From an uncultured Clostridia bacterium (GTDB lineage: Bacteria > Bacillota > Clostridia > Christensenellales > UBA1242), in assembly GCA_944372585.1 (NCBI GenBank), contig CALVZQ010000008.1, positions 1-49,792 of the forward strand: a stretch of 49,792 nucleotides of DNA, read 5' to 3'. Both the position numbers and the translations under genes were made by a program. Positions 1 to 7,200 of the stretch are shown here, piece after piece; position 1 is the stretch's first letter, and the number at the start of each line of letters is the position of its first letter. The notes under the pieces were generated by a model. The model was not told the origin of the DNA. It made no database searches and saw only the letters and a list, made by a program, of their open reading frames with translations.

Positions 1-298
<298 letters not shown>

Positions 299-406
299 AC
301 GGATTTAGTGAAATTTTAAGCCATGCTAATTTGAGAACTCAAATTGCTTAATATTTCCATTTTTGCTTCCTTCTAAGTGTGTAGTTGTCAGAGAACTTGT
401 CTCTGT

Positions 407-457
407 TTGAATATTGCCACCTATCCTATCCTCCTTTTTTAAATAGGCAATATTCAA
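407..457. repeat. inverted repeat in the 23S-5S spacer
   Basis: Perfect 12-base arms (TTGAATATTGCC at 407-418 and its complement at 446-457) enclose a pyrimidine-rich loop of 27 bases. In RNA this makes a long hairpin between 23S and 5S. It could be an rRNA processing stem or a pause site. No run of T follows, so it is not a typical terminator. No tRNA was seen in this 212-base spacer. Confidence 0.7.
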
Positions 458-475
458 AATATTATGATAATATCA

Positions 476-504
476 TTGACTTTTTGAAAAGGAAATGTTA
501 TTAT
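476..504 (+). promoter_or_regulatory. promoter for 5S rRNA
   Basis: TTGACT (476-481), a 17-base spacer and TATTAT (499-504). The predicted start, about six bases on, falls exactly on the first base of 5S rRNA at 511. This suggests that 5S has its own promoter in addition to readthrough from 23S. Confidence 0.65.
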
Positions 505-510
505 ACCATA

Positions 511-627
511 ACCGGTGGCGATAGAGAGAAGGTCCACCTGTTCTCATCCCGAACACAGAAGTTAAGCTTCTCATCGTCGAAAATACTTGGCTGGCGACGG
601 CCCGGAAAAATAGAACACTGCCGGTTA
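511..627 (+). rRNA. rrf: 5S ribosomal RNA
   Basis: The gene is about 116 nucleotides. The 5' end (ACCGGTGGCG) pairs with the 3' end (CACTGCCGGT), the conserved CCGAACACAGAAGTTAAGC motif is at about 549-567, and the loop E region follows. It sits 210 bases after 23S, in rrn order. A rho-independent terminator begins nine bases later. The 3' third is copied, decayed and partly inverted, several times immediately downstream. Confidence 0.93.
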
Positions 628-634
628 ATCATCG

Positions 635-661
635 AAGCATCCGCATGAGGATGCTTTTTTG
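635..661 (+). terminator. terminator of the rrn operon
   Basis: AGCATCC (636-642), a six-base loop and GGATGCT (649-655) followed by a T run. A nearly identical copy occurs at 1073-1097. Confidence 0.9.
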
Positions 662-689
662 TTTTATATTATAGTTTAGAAATATTATT

Positions 690-822
690 GGCAGTGTTCG
701 GCACACTTTGTGTGCATTTTGCAAGCAAAATATTTTTCCGAGCCGTCTGCCCAGAAAAATCAACCAAGTAGAGTAAGTGTTCGTGGCTGGCGAAACCTTT
801 GTTTCTAAGAACACTGCCGGTT
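690..822. repeat. 5S rRNA remnant unit A (inverted plus direct arm)
   Basis: The right arm (about 780-822) matches the 3' third of the 5S gene: TGGCTGGCGA and then AGAACACTGCCGGTTAAT are shared. The left arm (690-735) is a reversed 5S 3' end: on the minus strand it reads GACGGCTCGGAAAAATA, then an insert, then GAACACTGCC. The unit is therefore bounded by inverted GGCAGTGTTC/GAACACTGCC ends. I see no gene in 628-1138; this stretch holds only these remnants and terminators. Confidence 0.7.
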
Positions 823-830
823 AATGATGA

Positions 831-857
831 AACTCACCGCACGAGGTGGGTTTTTTC
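831..857 (+). terminator. terminator after 5S remnant A
   Basis: AACTCACC (831-838), GCACGA loop, GGTGGGTT (845-852) and six T. It occupies the same position relative to the remnant as the real terminator does to 5S, although the stem sequence differs. Confidence 0.75.
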
Positions 858-870
858 TTTTTAGATAAAT

Positions 871-957
871 GCAGTGTTCCATTTTTCAGAAAAATATCAC
901 CCAGAAGAATAAGTGTCCGTGGTGATGCGACGATGAATCGTCTAAGAACACTGCCGG
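871..957. repeat. 5S rRNA remnant unit B
   Basis: This is a second unit with the same inverted ends: GCAGTGTTC at 871-879 and GAACACTGCCGG at about 947-958. Its left arm, read on the minus strand, is TGAAAAATGGAACACTGC, close to the 5S 3' sequence GGAAAAATAGAACACTGC. The right arm aligns with remnant A (AAGTGTnCGTGG through AAGAACACTGCC). Confidence 0.65.
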
Positions 958-1036
958 TTGGCGTCGCAATCTGCACTTTTGCTTATTTTTGCCACAAGTG
1001 ACAAAAAGTTGAGCTTGTTGTTTGATTTCTCCTTTT

Positions 1037-1097
1037 CCAAAAAATGTTATCATTTTTTGGAGCCCTACTTTATGCATCCGCATGAGGGTGCTTTTTT
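1037..1097 (+). terminator. hairpin plus copy of the rrn terminator
   Basis: First comes a perfect stem CCAAAAAATG (1037-1046), TTAT loop, CATTTTTTGG (1051-1060). At 1073-1097 there is a near-identical copy of the 5S terminator (GCATCC, GCATGA loop, GGGTGC, T run). The duplication supports copying of the 5S tail together with its terminator. Confidence 0.7.
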
Positions 1098-1138
1098 GTC
1101 TTATTCTATAAAAATTAAGATAATTTCATTATAAACTC

Positions 1139-1166
1139 TTGACAACTCCCCCCCCCGTAGTATAAT
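1139..1166 (+). promoter_or_regulatory. lipoprotein promoter with a C9 tract in the spacer
   Basis: TTGACA (1139-1144) and TATAAT (1161-1166) are both perfect consensus boxes. The 16-base spacer contains nine consecutive C (1148-1156). Gain or loss of one C changes the spacing to 17 or 15, so slippage could switch expression. Confidence 0.8.
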
Positions 1167-1186
1167 AATAAAAAGGGAGAAAAATT

Positions 1187-1687
1187 ATGAAAAAAAGAAT
1201 TTTGGGAATTGGTGCTTTTGTCGTAGCCTGCTTGTCTTCTGTTTTGATGTTGGCTGGTTGTGGAGTGACTGAAAAAACATTCAGTTCTGATGATGGAATC
1301 AGTGTGACATTGACAAGTGAATTCCAAGAGTTTAGTGTGAGCGGATATAGTTTGTCATTGTCAACTGCAGATGAAGCATTTTTGGCAGAAAAAGTAGCTT
1401 TTAACACTCAAGGCACTGATGAAAATTGGACAGAACAGGAGTATGCACAAGCTGTTGTTGACTCAAACAGTTTGGACACGATGAGCGATGTCTTTGTTGA
1501 CGGAGAAAGAAATTTGGTTTATTTTTATTACACAAACGTTTCTCAAGGTAATGATTTTTATTATCTTGCTGTTGCAAAGAAAGGAACTGATGCTTTTTGG
1601 CTTTGCCAGTTTTCTTGTTACGAGACAAAGGCTGAGGAATATAAAACACAATTCTTAGATTGGGCAACAACTATTGAAGTATTATAA
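1187..1687 (+). CDS. small secreted lipoprotein
   Basis: The 166-residue protein starts with a Lys/Arg-charged signal peptide (residues 1-24) ending in the lipobox LAGC, with the lipidated cysteine at residue 25. The remaining 140 residues look like one soluble, acidic, mixed alpha/beta domain exposed outside the membrane. The start has a GGGAGA ribosome site seven bases upstream. The promoter is strong but carries a C9 tract. The stop overlaps the ribosome site of the next gene, so the two form an operon. I do not recognise the domain; a PsbP-like fold is possible but unproven. Confidence 0.85.
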   Translation: MKKRILGIGAFVVACLSSVLMLAGCGVTEKTFSSDDGISVTLTSEFQEFSVSGYSLSLSTADEAFLAEKVAFNTQGTDENWTEQEYAQAVVDSNSLDTMSDVFVDGERNLVYFYYTNVSQGNDFYYLAVAKKGTDAFWLCQFSCYETKAEEYKTQFLDWATTIEVL

Positions 1688-1700
1688 GGAGGAAAAGAAA

Positions 1701-2102
1701 ATGGCTTTGAAATATAAGGATATAAAGGAACAAATGATTGCAAAAAATTATGCTGAAGATGGTTTGGTTGCATTGTGCCAAACAGTTAACACTTCCACTG
1801 CTGCTTTTTGGGGTGGAATGATTGGGGCTGCGATTGCAAGTGCAAACAACAAATGTTATGCAGTTTCAAAAATTGGAGATCAACTTGTTTTTGTTCCATA
1901 TTCAAACAAAGAAATTGATTTTAAATCTGCCTTTGCTTTCAACAAAGCAAAAATAGAAAAAGGTACGGTTGGTGGAATTGGGGGCTATGCAAAAATCAAA
2001 CTTTGGACAACCGATGGGAATGTTCACAAGTATAGCATTATTCAAGGTAAGAGCGATTTGCAAACAATATTAACCAAACTTGAAGTTCCTGCAAAGAAGT
2101 AA
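1701..2102 (+). CDS. hypothetical protein, possible PH-like domain
   Basis: The 133-residue product starts at the ATG that follows AAGGAGG (1687-1693) by seven bases; an in-frame codon further upstream has no ribosome site and lies inside the lipoprotein gene. The middle has a Gly/Ala-rich apolar stretch (WGGMIGAAIASA, residues 38-49), then alternating beta-strand-like segments ending in an amphipathic helix. This resembles small bacterial PH-like proteins, but I cannot assign a function. It is cotranscribed with the lipoprotein and ends at a hairpin terminator. Confidence 0.8.
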   Translation: MALKYKDIKEQMIAKNYAEDGLVALCQTVNTSTAAFWGGMIGAAIASANNKCYAVSKIGDQLVFVPYSNKEIDFKSAFAFNKAKIEKGTVGGIGGYAKIKLWTTDGNVHKYSIIQGKSDLQTILTKLEVPAKK

Positions 2103-2113
2103 AAATGGAGAGA

Positions 2114-2138
2114 AAACATCTTTTTAAGATGTTTTTTT
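2114..2138 (+). terminator. rho-independent terminator
   Basis: AAACATCTT (2114-2122), TTT loop, AAGATGTTT (2126-2134) and a T run close the lipoprotein operon. Confidence 0.85.
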
Positions 2139-2157
2139 ATTAATTTTCAAAAAATTG

Positions 2158-2186
2158 TTGACATTAACAAAATTTGATGTTATATT
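2158..2186 (+). promoter_or_regulatory. promoter for the ABC exporter transcript
   Basis: TTGACA (2158-2163), 17-base spacer, TATATT (2181-2186). The start is expected near 2193, giving a leader of about 174 bases that contains a tiny ORF. Confidence 0.75.
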
Positions 2187-2237
2187 AACAGCGTCGAACA
2201 TGACTTTAGAAAAATTAACAAAAGGAGGTCAAAAAAA

Positions 2238-2315
2238 ATGGAAATTGTAAAGTCTAATAAAAATTTAAACAAAAACATTTATGCGTTTGGCCTTTTTTTG
2301 TCTGTTATATTTTAA
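2238..2315 (+). CDS. 25-residue peptide ORF upstream of the ABC exporter
   Basis: An ATG at 2238 follows AAAGGAGGTC, the strongest Shine-Dalgarno in this part of the window, by seven bases. The 25-codon frame encodes a Lys/Asn-rich N-terminus (residues 1-13) and an apolar C-terminal half ending LFLSVIF, then TAA. It lies inside the leader of the ABC exporter, 51 bases before its ATG. It could be a leader peptide controlling the exporter, a small membrane peptide or an exported peptide. Only the ribosome site and frame are direct evidence. Confidence 0.5.
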   Translation: MEIVKSNKNLNKNIYAFGLFLSVIF

Positions 2316-2366
2316 TTTTATAGATAGATGAGGACCTTCGTATAAACGATTTTATAGGGAGGTTAT

Positions 2367-4217
2367 ATGAAAAACAAAACAATAAAGAAAAAAGATACAA
2401 AACCTAAAAAACCAAATATAGGAATGTATCTAAAGAAGTTTAAAGGTTGGATTTTCCTTTATATTTTGCTGACTGCATTTGCTTGTGCTTGCGACATTTT
2501 CTTGACTATACTGACGGCAAGAACTATTGAAGTGATCACTTTGCAGGAATTTCAAAGAGCATTGTTTTTGCTTCTTACAATCATTGGAATTTCTGTTTTT
2601 CAAAGAATATGTTGGTATTTTATCAATCTGATTTATTTCAAATATTCCAACAAAATCATGTCACTTTTAAATCTTGATTTGGCAAAGCAGGCATTCAAAC
2701 TTAATTCAAAGACCTACAATGATCATGACACAGGAACTTTTGTTCAGCGTATTGTTGAGGATCCGGCGCAAATAGTCGATAATCTTGCATCTTTGGTTGA
2801 CATGATCATGACCATCATAACTTCCACAGTTATGCTGATTTACATCACAACCTTGAATGCGTGGATTTCTCTTGCTTTGGTGGTTTTGGTTGTTATTGCG
2901 GGAATAATTGAATACAATCGTGTCAAAATTCGTCGTAAAAACAGATGGATTGTTCGTCGTAAAAATGACAAAGTAAACTCTTTGACAACAGAAATTGTAA
3001 GAAGTGAAAAGGACATCAAGTCTTTGGGACTGGAAGGAAAACTTTCTGATGTTTCCAAAGAATATTATGAAGATTACCGTAATCAAAGATACAAACTTGA
3101 CAAAACCGATGTCAATTTTTGGTCAATCAGAAATTTCATTATTGGAATTGGAACTTTGGCAGTTCTTGTTTTGGGGATCTATCTCATGGATAGAGGAGTT
3201 TTGACACTTGCATCATTTATGATTGTTTATTCCAATCGTGGCTCCTTGTGGGATGTTGTTTACAATGCTGGAAATCTTGCAAACACATTTGTCAATATCA
3301 AGGTTTGCCACAACAGAATGTTTTCACTTTTTGATGAAGATGAATTTGTGACAGAAAAATTTGGCACACTCTCCGTTGATAACTTGGTTGGAGAAATTGA
3401 ATTTAAAGATGTTAGTTACACTTTCAAAGAGTATGAATATGAAGAATTGACTGCTGATGTTTTGTTCAAAAAAGAAAGAGGAAAGAAAACTAAGAAGGGT
3501 AAGAATAAGTACAAAAGAAACAAAAAACTTGTTTCCGAAAACAAAATTTTTGACAAATTGTCTTTCAAAATTCAACCAAACACGACCGTTGCTTTTGTTG
3601 GTAAAAGCGGAAGTGGAAAGTCTACAATCCTCAACTTGATGAGCAAAATGTATGAAGCAGACGATGGACAAGTTTTGATTGATGGAATTGATATTAAAAC
3701 TCTTGATAAAGAAACCTTGAGAAGCACAATTTCTTTGGTTAATCAATTCCCGTATATATTCGACATGACAATCAAAGAGAACTTGCTCTTGGCAAAGGCT
3801 GATGCCACTGATGAAGAAATTGTTGACGCAATCAAGAAAGCATCTTTGGAAGAATTTGTTTCAACATTGCCTAAAGGACTTGACACAAAAGTTGGGGAAA
3901 GCGGAATCAAACTTTCTGGCGGACAAAAACAAAGACTTGCAATTGCCAGAGCATTGCTAAGAAATTCCAACATCATCATTTTTGACGAAAGTACAAGCTC
4001 TTTGGATAACTTTGCACAGGGAGAAATCAAGAAAAGTATTGACGGCTTGAAAGGAAGAAGTACGGTCGTTATTGTTGCACACAGACTTTCAACAATCAAA
4101 GATGTTGACAAGATTTTCTTTCTTGATGAGGGAAAGATCATTGATACTGGTACATTTGATGAGTTGTTTGAAAAAAACGAAAAATTCAAAACAATGTTCT
4201 TGGCCGAAAATATTTAA
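2367..4217 (+). CDS. ABC transporter, fused permease and ATPase
   Basis: The 616-residue protein is an exporter-type half transporter. Residues 25-300 hold about six membrane helices (clear ones near 30-52, 65-85, 138-182 and 255-285). The ATPase domain has Walker A GKSGSGKST (about 411-419), signature LSGGQ (about 515), Walker B IIIFDE (about 536-541, catalytic Glu present), D-loop SSLD and switch His in AHRLST. Between the halves, residues 365-395 form a very basic Lys/Arg insert that is unusual for the family. With no partner gene nearby it probably works as a homodimer. The substrate is unknown. Confidence 0.92.
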   Translation: MKNKTIKKKDTKPKKPNIGMYLKKFKGWIFLYILLTAFACACDIFLTILTARTIEVITLQEFQRALFLLLTIIGISVFQRICWYFINLIYFKYSNKIMSLLNLDLAKQAFKLNSKTYNDHDTGTFVQRIVEDPAQIVDNLASLVDMIMTIITSTVMLIYITTLNAWISLALVVLVVIAGIIEYNRVKIRRKNRWIVRRKNDKVNSLTTEIVRSEKDIKSLGLEGKLSDVSKEYYEDYRNQRYKLDKTDVNFWSIRNFIIGIGTLAVLVLGIYLMDRGVLTLASFMIVYSNRGSLWDVVYNAGNLANTFVNIKVCHNRMFSLFDEDEFVTEKFGTLSVDNLVGEIEFKDVSYTFKEYEYEELTADVLFKKERGKKTKKGKNKYKRNKKLVSENKIFDKLSFKIQPNTTVAFVGKSGSGKSTILNLMSKMYEADDGQVLIDGIDIKTLDKETLRSTISLVNQFPYIFDMTIKENLLLAKADATDEEIVDAIKKASLEEFVSTLPKGLDTKVGESGIKLSGGQKQRLAIARALLRNSNIIIFDESTSSLDNFAQGEIKKSIDGLKGRSTVVIVAHRLSTIKDVDKIFFLDEGKIIDTGTFDELFEKNEKFKTMFLAENI

Positions 4218-4242
4218 AAACGCATTGGTTAATGCGTTTTTT
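4217..4242 (+). terminator. rho-independent terminator
   Basis: AAAACGCATT (4217-4226), GGTT loop, AATGCGTTTT (4231-4240), overlapping the last base of the exporter stop codon. Confidence 0.85.
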
Positions 4243-4246
4243 GTTA

Positions 4247-4275
4247 TTGACTTTGCATATGTTTGATGCTATAAT
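4247..4275 (+). promoter_or_regulatory. promoter
   Basis: TTGACT (4247-4252), 17-base spacer, TATAAT (4270-4275), directly after the exporter terminator and serving the gene at 4293. Confidence 0.85.
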
Positions 4276-4292
4276 CAGACAGGAGTTTTGTT

Positions 4293-4916
4293 ATGAAAAA
4301 TATTTATTATGGTGCGGGTTGTTTCACACTTAAGTGTTGCAACCTAAGTGAAGTTATAGATGATATAAAAGCAGGAGAATTGTTTAGAACAGACAGCATG
4401 GATTGGTACTATCAAAGTGTACCTTTTCAAGTTGGCAATGGTGTAAGTGTTTCGCCCTCAGTTTTCTTTCTTCGTCGATCTCTTGTGACAAGTGCAACAA
4501 CAAAATTTACTTATTTCTATAAGATTTTGCAAGATGATACTACGAGTGTGAAAATATACACAAAGACTGCACTTGAAGACAAAATCTGTCAAGAATTGAG
4601 AGTTTTAAGAAAAAATGTAAGTTCAAAAACCGTTACACCCTCTTCTATAAGAAAGTTGAAATTCTATCTAGACGCGATTCCACAAGAACTCTATTTGAGA
4701 GATGGCTTTGGAGAAAAAATGAAAGAGGCTCTCAAGATTGGTGCTGGTTCAAGAGGAAGGAAGCTTGCCATTGAGAGTCAACTTGTGGGAGATATTGTTG
4801 ATGCAAAGATTGCCAAAGCACAAAAAGACGACAGAGATGCCACAGAACGTTTGCAAGAAGTGTTTGATGAAATGCAAACGCAACGAACAAAGACAAACAA
4901 AGATAAAGCAGATTAA
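4293..4916 (+). CDS. hypothetical protein, 207 residues
   Basis: I do not recognise this protein. It is cytoplasmic, with no signal peptide or membrane segment. The first 80 residues look like beta strands and include a Cys pair (CC, residues 15-16). Residues 85-130 are basic and helical, and the last 60 residues are a charged helix rich in Lys, Asp, Glu and Gln, likely a coiled coil. It is a single-gene unit with its own strong promoter, an AGGAG ribosome site and a terminator, so it is probably expressed. Confidence 0.75.
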   Translation: MKNIYYGAGCFTLKCCNLSEVIDDIKAGELFRTDSMDWYYQSVPFQVGNGVSVSPSVFFLRRSLVTSATTKFTYFYKILQDDTTSVKIYTKTALEDKICQELRVLRKNVSSKTVTPSSIRKLKFYLDAIPQELYLRDGFGEKMKEALKIGAGSRGRKLAIESQLVGDIVDAKIAKAQKDDRDATERLQEVFDEMQTQRTKTNKDKAD

Positions 4917-4942
4917 AGAGTCAAAAGACTCTTTATTTTTTT
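4915..4942 (+). terminator. rho-independent terminator
   Basis: AAAGAGTC (4915-4922), AAAA loop, GACTCTTT (4927-4934), then A and eight T; it overlaps the stop codon of the preceding gene. Confidence 0.88.
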
Positions 4943-4971
4943 GGCAATTTCAAAAAACTTTTCAAAAAATG

Positions 4972-5000
4972 TTGACATAATATTTGATATTTGATAAAAT
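4972..5000 (+). promoter_or_regulatory. tRNA-Asn promoter
   Basis: TTGACA (4972-4977), 17-base spacer, TAAAAT (4995-5000), 21 bases before the tRNA. Confidence 0.75.
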
Positions 5001-5021
5001 ATGTCACGTAACCGTTGATAT

Positions 5022-5096
5022 TCCTCAGTAGCTCAGCGGTGGAGCAGGCGGCTGTTAACCGCAAGGTCGTAGGTTCAAATCCTACCTGAGGAGCCA
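5022..5096 (+). tRNA. tRNA-Asn (GTT)
   Basis: The acceptor arms TCCTCAG (5022-5028) and CTGAGGA (5086-5092) pair, the anticodon loop is CTGTTAA (anticodon GTT), the T arm is canonical and CCA is encoded (5094-5096). The anticodon stem has one mismatch at its outer pair. The gene stands alone with its own promoter and terminator. Confidence 0.95.
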
Positions 5097-5102
5097 TTAT
5101 TT

Positions 5103-5133
5103 AAATTGCAGGTAACCTTATCTGCAATTTTTT
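5103..5133 (+). terminator. tRNA-Asn terminator
   Basis: AAATTGCAG (5103-5111) pairs with CTGCAATTT (5122-5130), followed by T. Confidence 0.75.
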
Positions 5134-5226
5134 AATTTAAAATATATAAGATGCTTATATTTTATATTCTTTCAATTAAATATAAAAATTTTAATTATAA
5201 GCGTTTAAAAAAAGAGGGAAAGTATT

Positions 5227-5529
5227 ATGGGAGTCTTGGGGAATGTCTTATTAGCTATTGTTTCAGTTTGTACATTTGCGTCATATTTTCCACAAATTGT
5301 TAAATGTTTAAGAACAAAAAAGAGTGAGGACTTAAGCATCTGGTCTTGGATTTTGTGGGTAACAAGTTCATTAGCGTACACACTTTATGCGGTCTTGTGC
5401 CAAAATAATTTTATGCTTATTTTTGAAACATCACTGGAATTACTGTTTTGTATTATTATTTTGATATGTGCCATTGTGTTTAGAGATAAAAATAGAAGAG
5501 ATAAAACTGAGCATAAAAAACAAAAATAA
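5227..5529 (+). CDS. SemiSWEET-like PQ-loop membrane protein
   Basis: At 100 residues with three membrane helices (about 5-25, 38-60 and 64-86), this matches one triple-helix bundle of the SWEET/MtN3 superfamily. The PQ motif is present near residues 21-22 (YFPQIVK) and the helix 2 segment WSWILWVTSSLAYTLYA is typical. Family members form homodimers that move small sugars across the membrane. The C-terminal 12 residues are basic and cytoplasmic. The ribosome site is AGAGGG. It follows tRNA-Asn but has a separate transcript; no promoter was clear. Confidence 0.85.
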   Translation: MGVLGNVLLAIVSVCTFASYFPQIVKCLRTKKSEDLSIWSWILWVTSSLAYTLYAVLCQNNFMLIFETSLELLFCIIILICAIVFRDKNRRDKTEHKKQK

Positions 5530-5995
5530 AAGGTTCTCTGTTTGTGTTACACGAAATTAGACATTTGAGGAGCCAAGGGAAGCATGGACGAAAAAGTGTT
5601 CATGCTTTTTATTTTTTTAAGACCTTGCACATCTTTGATGTATTTCCGAAGGAAATGGTTGACAGACGCAGGCTGAACACGAAGAGCAAGATAAACAAAA
5701 AATGGTTCCCAAAAGTTATTTCATTTTTGAAAATTAGGAATGACCAAATGAATTACAATAGTTTTGCTGAAAAGGGGAAACACCGAAATGGAGTGCTGAT
5801 AGTGGCGCAAACCGCAAGGTCGTGGGTTCACCAGAGACGGCGGGGCAACACTGTCATGTTGCCAGTTGAAGTTAAAGCAATATAGAAAATTGTTATTTTT
5901 ATTAATTTAAGCAAAAGTTCGTGAAAATTCTCAAAAAAGTTTTGCTATATTTGATTTTTGTGATATTATAATACTAAATAATCAAGAGGTGAAAT
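5530..5995 (+). other. gene-free stretch with tRNA-Asn-like fragments
   Basis: I see no convincing gene here. A 114-codon open frame has no ribosome site and looks spurious. The stretch holds TGAGGAGCCA at 5566-5575, identical to the 3' end of tRNA-Asn. A match of 20 out of 21 bases to its anticodon-to-T-arm region lies at 5810-5830. A hairpin GGCAACA/TGTTGCC is at 5844-5863. A -10 box TATAAT (5967-5972) and ribosome site GAGGTG for the next gene lie at the end. The tRNA pieces look like the two ends of a disrupted copy. Confidence 0.5.
5580..5617 (+). terminator. terminator after the SemiSWEET gene
   Basis: AAGCATG (5580-5586) pairs with CATGCTT (5601-5607), followed by a long T-rich tail. 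Confidence 0.7.
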
Positions 5996-7006
5996 ATGCA
6001 AGTGACATATAAAGATTTTACACAAATGTTGAGCGGAATGATGAGAACTCCTTTGCCTAAAGACCAGCAAGAAATTGTTGCAAAAGCATATCAAATTTCA
6101 AAAAACAGATCGGCAAGCGAAAATCCTACATCACTTATAAGAGGATTGATGGAAACTTGTCGAGATTATCAACTTGGGGGAGTTGAAAAAAAACTAAAAA
6201 AATATAAAAAAGCAATTCGTTCAATAAACAACAGAGATTCCAAAATTATTGGTCAGGCTTTCAAAATTGCATCAAAAAAGTTTGCAATGCAAGATGATTT
6301 TCTTGAACCTTGGTGGGAAGGACAGAATCAAAGATTGGAAACTTATTATCGCAATAATTCTGGTGGAGATAGGGCTTTGTTGGGTTTTGAAGATCTTTGC
6401 AGAATTAATGAAACGGTTTTTGCAAAAAGCAAAAATGCAGAAGCATTGGAGGCGGCGCTTTCTGAGCTCTATGGAGAATATGGAAAATTGATTGGCAATC
6501 GAGATTATACTCTTGTGCAAAATGAAGAAACCAATGGATATTATGGCAGAAAATTGGACGATCTAAAAGAAGAAATGGACAAAGTGACAAAAGCTGTCAG
6601 CGATCATAATGTTGGGCCAAGTTCTTCATTGGGGAAGGCAGGGATTTCTTACAGAATCTATCAAGATATGCTTGAGCAGATGAAAACAAATCCTGAATAT
6701 GCAAAGGTTTGCACGGCAATTCAAAAAGAAATGAAGAAAATTGAGGTCAAAGTTGAAAAAGAGCGAAAAGCATATGACAAAAAGCACCCAAATGCTGTCA
6801 AAGAAGCATCTTCAAAGATTGAATATCTAAAGGGAGAGGTCGGAGACGAACTTAAAACGATATATGCCAATGAAGCAGACATCAAAAGAAAGGCTGATAA
6901 AATTCTTGAGAAAAGAAATGTCGAACAGAAAGCAAGAGAAGAATATGAAAGAAAACGAGTTTCAAAAAGCGAAGAATCACACTTTGAAAGTGAAAGAAGG
7001 ATATGA
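5996..7006 (+). CDS. hypothetical helical protein, 336 residues
   Basis: I do not recognise this protein. It is soluble and almost entirely charged helix: residues 1-130 form a basic Lys/Arg-rich domain, 130-200 a mixed region with repeated aromatic residues, and 245-336 a long Lys/Glu heptad-like coiled coil rich in KVEKERKAY-type repeats. There is no signal peptide or membrane segment. A GAGGTG ribosome site lies five bases before the ATG, with TATAAT at 5967-5972. Its neighbours (tRNA-Asn, OLE RNA) do not reveal a role. Confidence 0.75.
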   Translation: MQVTYKDFTQMLSGMMRTPLPKDQQEIVAKAYQISKNRSASENPTSLIRGLMETCRDYQLGGVEKKLKKYKKAIRSINNRDSKIIGQAFKIASKKFAMQDDFLEPWWEGQNQRLETYYRNNSGGDRALLGFEDLCRINETVFAKSKNAEALEAALSELYGEYGKLIGNRDYTLVQNEETNGYYGRKLDDLKEEMDKVTKAVSDHNVGPSSSLGKAGISYRIYQDMLEQMKTNPEYAKVCTAIQKEMKKIEVKVEKERKAYDKKHPNAVKEASSKIEYLKGEVGDELKTIYANEADIKRKADKILEKRNVEQKAREEYERKRVSKSEESHFESERRI

Positions 7007-7165
7007 TATTGTTTGAATAATTTGGAATAAAAGATGTGGATTTTGACCATATCTTTTTATTTTAAACACAAAAGTGAAATAATGTTTTTATTCTTGATCA
7101 TATATTCAATTTCCATAAACAAAACAGCAATAGATGCTTTATAAATTGATACAAGACTATCTTCG

Positions 7166-7194
7166 TTGATTTTTTTATTTATTTGTGCTATAAT
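7166..7194 (+). promoter_or_regulatory. promoter of the large noncoding RNA
   Basis: TTGATT (7166-7171), 17-base spacer, TATAAT (7189-7194) preceded by TGTGC. Transcription should start near 7201. Confidence 0.85.
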
Positions 7195-7200
7195 ATTTCT

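Noticed and set aside
385-648. 87-codon open frame across the 23S-5S spacer and 5S rRNA
   Set aside because: It overlaps the 5S gene and has no ribosome site; the sequence is explained by rRNA.
1115-1670. Long open frames on the minus strand opposite the lipoprotein
   Set aside because: They are antisense shadows: no ribosome sites, and the plus-strand gene has promoter, signal peptide and lipobox.
5544-5885. 113-residue frame between the SemiSWEET gene and 5996
   Set aside because: No ribosome site, spans a terminator hairpin and tRNA-like pieces; composition is not protein-like.
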